This document shows positions 29,450 through 32,490 of a stretch of DNA of 32,490 bases, piece by piece (position 1 is the stretch's first letter; each line of letters starts with the position of its first letter). Location: the NCBI GenBank assembly GCA_001795695.1, contig MGKO01000007.1, positions 35,978 to 68,467 on the forward strand, given 5' to 3'. The notes beneath the pieces are model-generated. The model saw nothing but the letters and a program-made list of their open reading frames with translations, did not search any database and was not told the origin of the DNA. Origin of the DNA: Candidatus Yanofskybacteria bacterium RIFCSPLOWO2_01_FULL_49_17. Lineage in GTDB: Bacteria; Patescibacteriota; Minisyncoccia; 2-02-FULL-40-12; GWA2-44-9. The position numbers and the translations under genes were made by a program.

Positions 29450-30135
29450 TGAAATCAATTATTTACTACACCGACAATAGACCCGATGAAGAGATACTCT
29501 CAAAAGTGCAAGAGAGTATTTTTAAAAGCGGATTGCCAATTATTAGTTGTTCTTTAAAACCAATTGATTTTGGAAAAAATATTGTTCTTGATTTGGAGTG
29601 TGGACCGGTGACAATGATTAAACAGATTCTCACCGCATTGGAAGCAAGTGAGGGAGAATATATATTTTTCTGTGAACACGATGTTTTATACGATAAATCA
29701 CATTTTAATTTTACTCCGCCGGACAAAGAAGCTTTTTATTACAATACGAATGTTTGGAGATGGGACTATGAAGGTGATAAAGTCATAACATACGACAGCC
29801 TAAGGTCTTTATCGGGATTGTGCGTATTTAGAGAAAAGGCCTTGGAACATTTTAAGAAAAGATTAGCCACAATAATAGAAAGAGGATTTGATAAGATACC
29901 GGGGAAAAATCCAAGCTGGGCAAGAAAGATGGGATATGAACCTGGCAAAAAAACAGGGGAAAAAACAGATGAATGGCGGTCAAAGTACCCCAATATAGAT
30001 ATCCGTCACAAAAAAACAATGACGCCGATAAAAATGACAATAGAAAGCTTTAGGCATAAACCAACCGGTTGGAAAGAATCAACGATAGACCAGTTGTCGG
30101 GGTGGGATTTAAAAGAAATGTTTAACTTACGCTAA
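29449..30135 (+). CDS. Glycosyltransferase-like protein, 'FGKNI' family 3
   Basis: A 228-residue protein beginning KSIIYYTDNRPDEEILSKV, with SLKPIDFGKNIVLDLE and CEHDVLYDKSHF. It is nearer to the gene at 26033 in the first half. The C-terminal half differs (KNPSWARKMGYEPGKKTGEKTDEW) and is basic. The ATG at 29449 is adopted because it fits the family start; a frame from 29422 is the end of the previous gene. It probably transfers a sugar in the same pathway. Confidence 0.65.
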   Translation: MKSIIYYTDNRPDEEILSKVQESIFKSGLPIISCSLKPIDFGKNIVLDLECGPVTMIKQILTALEASEGEYIFFCEHDVLYDKSHFNFTPPDKEAFYYNTNVWRWDYEGDKVITYDSLRSLSGLCVFREKALEHFKKRLATIIERGFDKIPGKNPSWARKMGYEPGKKTGEKTDEWRSKYPNIDIRHKKTMTPIKMTIESFRHKPTGWKESTIDQLSGWDLKEMFNLR

Positions 30136-30138
30136 ATT

Positions 30139-31149
30139 ATGGCTAAAGAACTTAGTATTTTAATTCCTTCCCGTTCGGAAATGTTCTTAGCCCGCACGAT
30201 AGAGGATATTTTGGCGAACGTTGAGGCGGACACGGAGGTAATTGCGGTCCTTGATGGCCAGTGGGCAGAACCGCCGATTCAACATCACGAAAGAGTGAAT
30301 TTAATTTATGTTCCCGAAGCTATCGGCCAGCGTGCGGGAGCCAATCTTGCCTGCCGCCTTTCCAAGGCCAAATACATAATGAAAGTTGACGCCCATTGCT
30401 CTTTTGACAAGGGGTTTGACCGCAAAATGCTGGAGGCATTTAAGGAAACAGGGGATAATGTAACAATGGCGCCGACTATGAGGAATCTTTGGGCTTTTGA
30501 CTGGAAGTGCATGAAATGCGGAAAGAAATGGTACCAAGGCCCAACGCCGACTAAGTGCGCCGAAAACAATTTCAGGGGAACAGGGCAACCGTGTGACAGT
30601 AATAATTTCAAAAGAAAAATGATGTGGGTTGGAAAGAGCAATCCCCAGAGCAATTCTTACTGTTTTGACGCGACTCCTCACTTTCAATATTTCAATGAAT
30701 ACACCAAACGGCCGGAATACAAAGAAGCATTAGAGAAAACCGGTTTGACTGAAACGGCATCTCTTCAGGGTTCTTGTTTTATGTGTACCCGCGATAAATA
30801 TTGGGAGCTTGAGTTGTGTGACGAAAAATTGGGCAATTGGGGGAATCAGGGAATAGAGGTGGCGGTGAAAACTTGGCTGTCAGGCGGCAGGGTATTAGTC
30901 AATCATAAAACATGGTACGCCCACATGTTCAGGACCCAGGGTGGGGATTTCGGTTTCCCATGGCCGAACTCCGGCAATGAAACCCAAAAAACGAAAGAAA
31001 ACGTTAAAAATCTTTTTTGGAACAACAAATGGCCGAAACAAAAATATCCTCTCTCGTGGCTGTTGGAAAAATTCTGGCCCGTGAAGGGCTGGACTGAAGA
31101 GGACCTAGCGAATCTTAAAAAAATTAATTTTGACTGGTCCAAACCCTAA
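30139..31149 (+). CDS. GT2-family glycosyltransferase (DxH) with inserted zinc ribbon
   Basis: A 336-residue paralog of the genes at 21536-23998. Start ELSILIPSRSEMFLARTIEDIL, then AVLDGQWAEPP, VDAHCSFD (DxH). After the DxH, the segment WKCMKCGKKWYQGPTPTKC...GTGQPC (about residues 130-156) has four cysteines in a zinc-ribbon pattern that its three relatives lack. The family then resumes with SLQGSCFMCTRDKYWEL and VKTWLSGGRVLVNHKTWYAHMFRT. The inserted ribbon may bind an acceptor or a partner. It is the longest of the four. Confidence 0.85.
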   Translation: MAKELSILIPSRSEMFLARTIEDILANVEADTEVIAVLDGQWAEPPIQHHERVNLIYVPEAIGQRAGANLACRLSKAKYIMKVDAHCSFDKGFDRKMLEAFKETGDNVTMAPTMRNLWAFDWKCMKCGKKWYQGPTPTKCAENNFRGTGQPCDSNNFKRKMMWVGKSNPQSNSYCFDATPHFQYFNEYTKRPEYKEALEKTGLTETASLQGSCFMCTRDKYWELELCDEKLGNWGNQGIEVAVKTWLSGGRVLVNHKTWYAHMFRTQGGDFGFPWPNSGNETQKTKENVKNLFWNNKWPKQKYPLSWLLEKFWPVKGWTEEDLANLKKINFDWSKP

Positions 31150-31164
31150 ATAATTTTAATCTCT

Positions 31165-31854
31165 ATGAAAATATTAATGACAGGTGGCTCAGGTTTATTG
31201 GGGAAAGAAATAAAGAAGATTGACCCAACGATTATTTCTCCTACTCACATAGAACTTGATATCACCGACACTAATTCAATTGAAGCGACTATTAAAAAAT
31301 ATAGACCCGACAGGATTCTTCATCTTGCCGCTGCCAATAAACCACCGGAGCACGAAACAAATCCCGAACCAGGCCTAACTGTCAATATCATTGGCACAGT
31401 AAATTTATGCCTAGCTTGCCACAGAGCGGGCATAAAACTTATCTACGCTTCCACGGATTATGTTTATACGGGAGCTGGACCACACAAAGAGGATGAGGCA
31501 CTCTTAGCTCCTTCAAGATTTGCCTGGTCTAAATTAGGAGGAGAGTGCGCGGTTCGGATGCTACATAATTTTCTTATTTTGCGCCTGGATTTCGGACCGA
31601 TACCTTTCCCTTGGGAGAAGGTCTATGACAATCAATATGTATCCAAGCTTTATGTAGATAAGATGGCGCCTTTAGTTTTAAAAGCGGTAAAATCTAAAGC
31701 CGAAGGGGTGATGAATCTCGGCGGACCAAGGATAAGTTTGAAAGAATATGCCAGAAAAACGAAACCAAATATAGAAGTTATCCCTAAACCGAATTGGGTT
31801 CCGGAAGATACCAGTATGGATATATCAAAAATGAAGAAAGAATTAAAATTATGA
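31165..31854 (+). CDS. RmlD-like NAD-dependent sugar reductase/epimerase
   Basis: A 229-residue extended SDR enzyme. KILMTGGSGLLGKEIKKI is the NAD-binding glycine motif; HLAAANKPPEHE and STDYVYTG are the typical RmlD/epimerase segments. It is shorter than RmlD (about 290 residues). The catalytic YxxxK motif reads FAWSK, with phenylalanine where the proton-donating tyrosine is expected, so activity may be altered, or another residue may act. A dTDP-sugar synthesis role is likely from context. Confidence 0.8.
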   Translation: MKILMTGGSGLLGKEIKKIDPTIISPTHIELDITDTNSIEATIKKYRPDRILHLAAANKPPEHETNPEPGLTVNIIGTVNLCLACHRAGIKLIYASTDYVYTGAGPHKEDEALLAPSRFAWSKLGGECAVRMLHNFLILRLDFGPIPFPWEKVYDNQYVSKLYVDKMAPLVLKAVKSKAEGVMNLGGPRISLKEYARKTKPNIEVIPKPNWVPEDTSMDISKMKKELKL

Positions 31855-32490
31855 AATTAAATCTTGGCTGTGGCAAGGAACATAAAGAAGGATATGTCAA
31901 TATAGACATCCAGGAGCCTTGTGATTTAAAGCATGACCTCCGAACCCCCTTGCCCTTTGCCGACGATTCTGTCGACGAAATATTCAGTGAGGGTAATGTT
32001 ATTTCCCTCTTTTCGCTTAAAGAATGGCGGGATCTAAAAAAGGAGATGGCTCGGGTTCTCAAGGTCGGCGGCAAGTTAGAGATTATCCTTCTGGATTTTG
32101 AATATGTGCTTAAGGCATTTTTAGATAACAAGAATGGAGAAAGGTGGGGTTTATGGTGGCTGACAATATTTTCGGGTCAAGAAAACGAGTACAATTTTGC
32201 CAAAAATGGCTTTACTTATGAAAAATTGGTAGCTGATTTATTTGATGAAGGGATGGTTAATTTTAGCAGGAAAAGAGAGATTGGGGGAGATCCAAGATTT
32301 ATTCATTTAATTTGTTATAAACAATCACATGATCAGAAGATAAAGGAGACCATGAAAATCCTAATTGGCACGCCAATACACGAATGCAAAGATTATGCCA
32401 TGGAGAGATGGCTGGAGAACGTGTCCAAGCTGGAATATCCGGCTGATTTTATGATGGTGGACAATTCTCCGGGGCTTGAATACGTGGAGA
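31851..32490 (+). CDS. Methyltransferase joined to a second domain (partial)
   Basis: Starts MKLNLGCGKEHKEGYVNIDI (SAM loop NLGCGK) at 31851, overlapping the previous stop by ATGA, and stays open to the window end. Residues up to about 160 fit a class I methyltransferase (LPFADDSVDEIFSEGNVISL, LKVGGKLEIILLDF). From about 168 a new unit begins: MKILIGTPIHECKDYAMERW, LEYPADFMMVDNSP, which resembles a GT2 start. An internal ATG at 32352 opens this second part, so the whole may be a true fusion, or two genes read as one because no stop lies between. The C-terminus is outside the window. Confidence 0.75.
   Translation, partial: MKLNLGCGKEHKEGYVNIDIQEPCDLKHDLRTPLPFADDSVDEIFSEGNVISLFSLKEWRDLKKEMARVLKVGGKLEIILLDFEYVLKAFLDNKNGERWGLWWLTIFSGQENEYNFAKNGFTYEKLVADLFDEGMVNFSRKREIGGDPRFIHLICYKQSHDQKIKETMKILIGTPIHECKDYAMERWLENVSKLEYPADFMMVDNSPGLEYVE

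Noticed and set aside
1-32490. CRISPR arrays, tRNA or rRNA genes
   Set aside because: No regularly spaced direct repeats, no tRNA T-arm patterns and no rRNA-like sequence were seen; this was by eye only.

Overview
The window looks like a chromosomal segment of a candidate-phyla-radiation bacterium (Patescibacteria, probably Parcubacteria). Reasons: very compact gene packing; core proteins that are short or eroded (HrcA, DnaJ, a PriA with no Walker A motif); exported proteins of a 'VPKVLSFQGRLTD' type that I associate with this group; and housekeeping genes that lack Shine-Dalgarno sites, several with a -10 box 6-10 nt before the ATG (leaderless mRNAs). The lineage call is an inference from gene style, since there is no rRNA in the window.

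Layout. 1-5.5 kb: heat-shock cluster CIRCE-hrcA-grpE-dnaK, a membrane protein, a probable structured RNA on the minus strand, and a C-terminally short dnaJ. 5.5-14.2 kb: translation and replication housekeeping (efp, fmt, def, a degenerate priA) mixed with small orphan genes (5500-6127, 8708-9190, 11097-11729, 13814-14131). The orphans differ from their neighbours in having good SD sites, sigma70-type promoters or their own terminators. A four-helix-bundle (23S intervening-sequence type) gene sits between inverted repeats. 14.2-20.1 kb: gltX, a LytM/M23 murein hydrolase with coiled coil, an NDH-2-like flavoprotein, a secreted surface protein and tatC. 20.15-32.5 kb: a visibly AT-richer island, all on the plus strand and tightly overlapped. 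It holds a 32-residue TatA-like microprotein, tatA, a small twin-arginine protein, a zinc-ribbon/phage-decoration-like protein, and then a surface-glycan cluster of GT2 enzymes with DxH motifs, other glycosyltransferase-like proteins, methyltransferases, a NodB-type deacetylase and a RmlD-like reductase. The last gene runs off the window and joins a methyltransferase to a second domain.

The most unusual signal is a set of compact palindromic elements. A GIY-YIG nuclease gene fills an element bounded by perfect 14-bp inverted repeats (ATCCCGTTAGAGCC, 25753-26034). Two elements without a gene carry almost the same termini (ATCCCGTTAGAAGT): 17171-17243, in frame inside the NDH-2 gene, and 21424-21501, intergenic just before the glycan cluster. 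A fourth element (24497-24624) has unrelated arms but the same ATCCC...GGGAT ends and the same plan of an outer stem enclosing smaller hairpins. Shorter palindromes are also tolerated in frame in hrcA, dnaJ, priA, tatC and one orphan gene. This suggests a nuclease-linked family of palindromic mobile elements comparable in behaviour to REP/RAYT or Rickettsia palindromic elements. That is inference and needs a genome-wide search.

How the parts may work together: the chaperone genes probably form one HrcA/CIRCE-controlled unit. TatA/TatC, the twin-arginine protein, the M23 hydrolase and the surface proteins point to an elaborated cell envelope, to which the glycan cluster would contribute a methylated, partly deacetylated polysaccharide.
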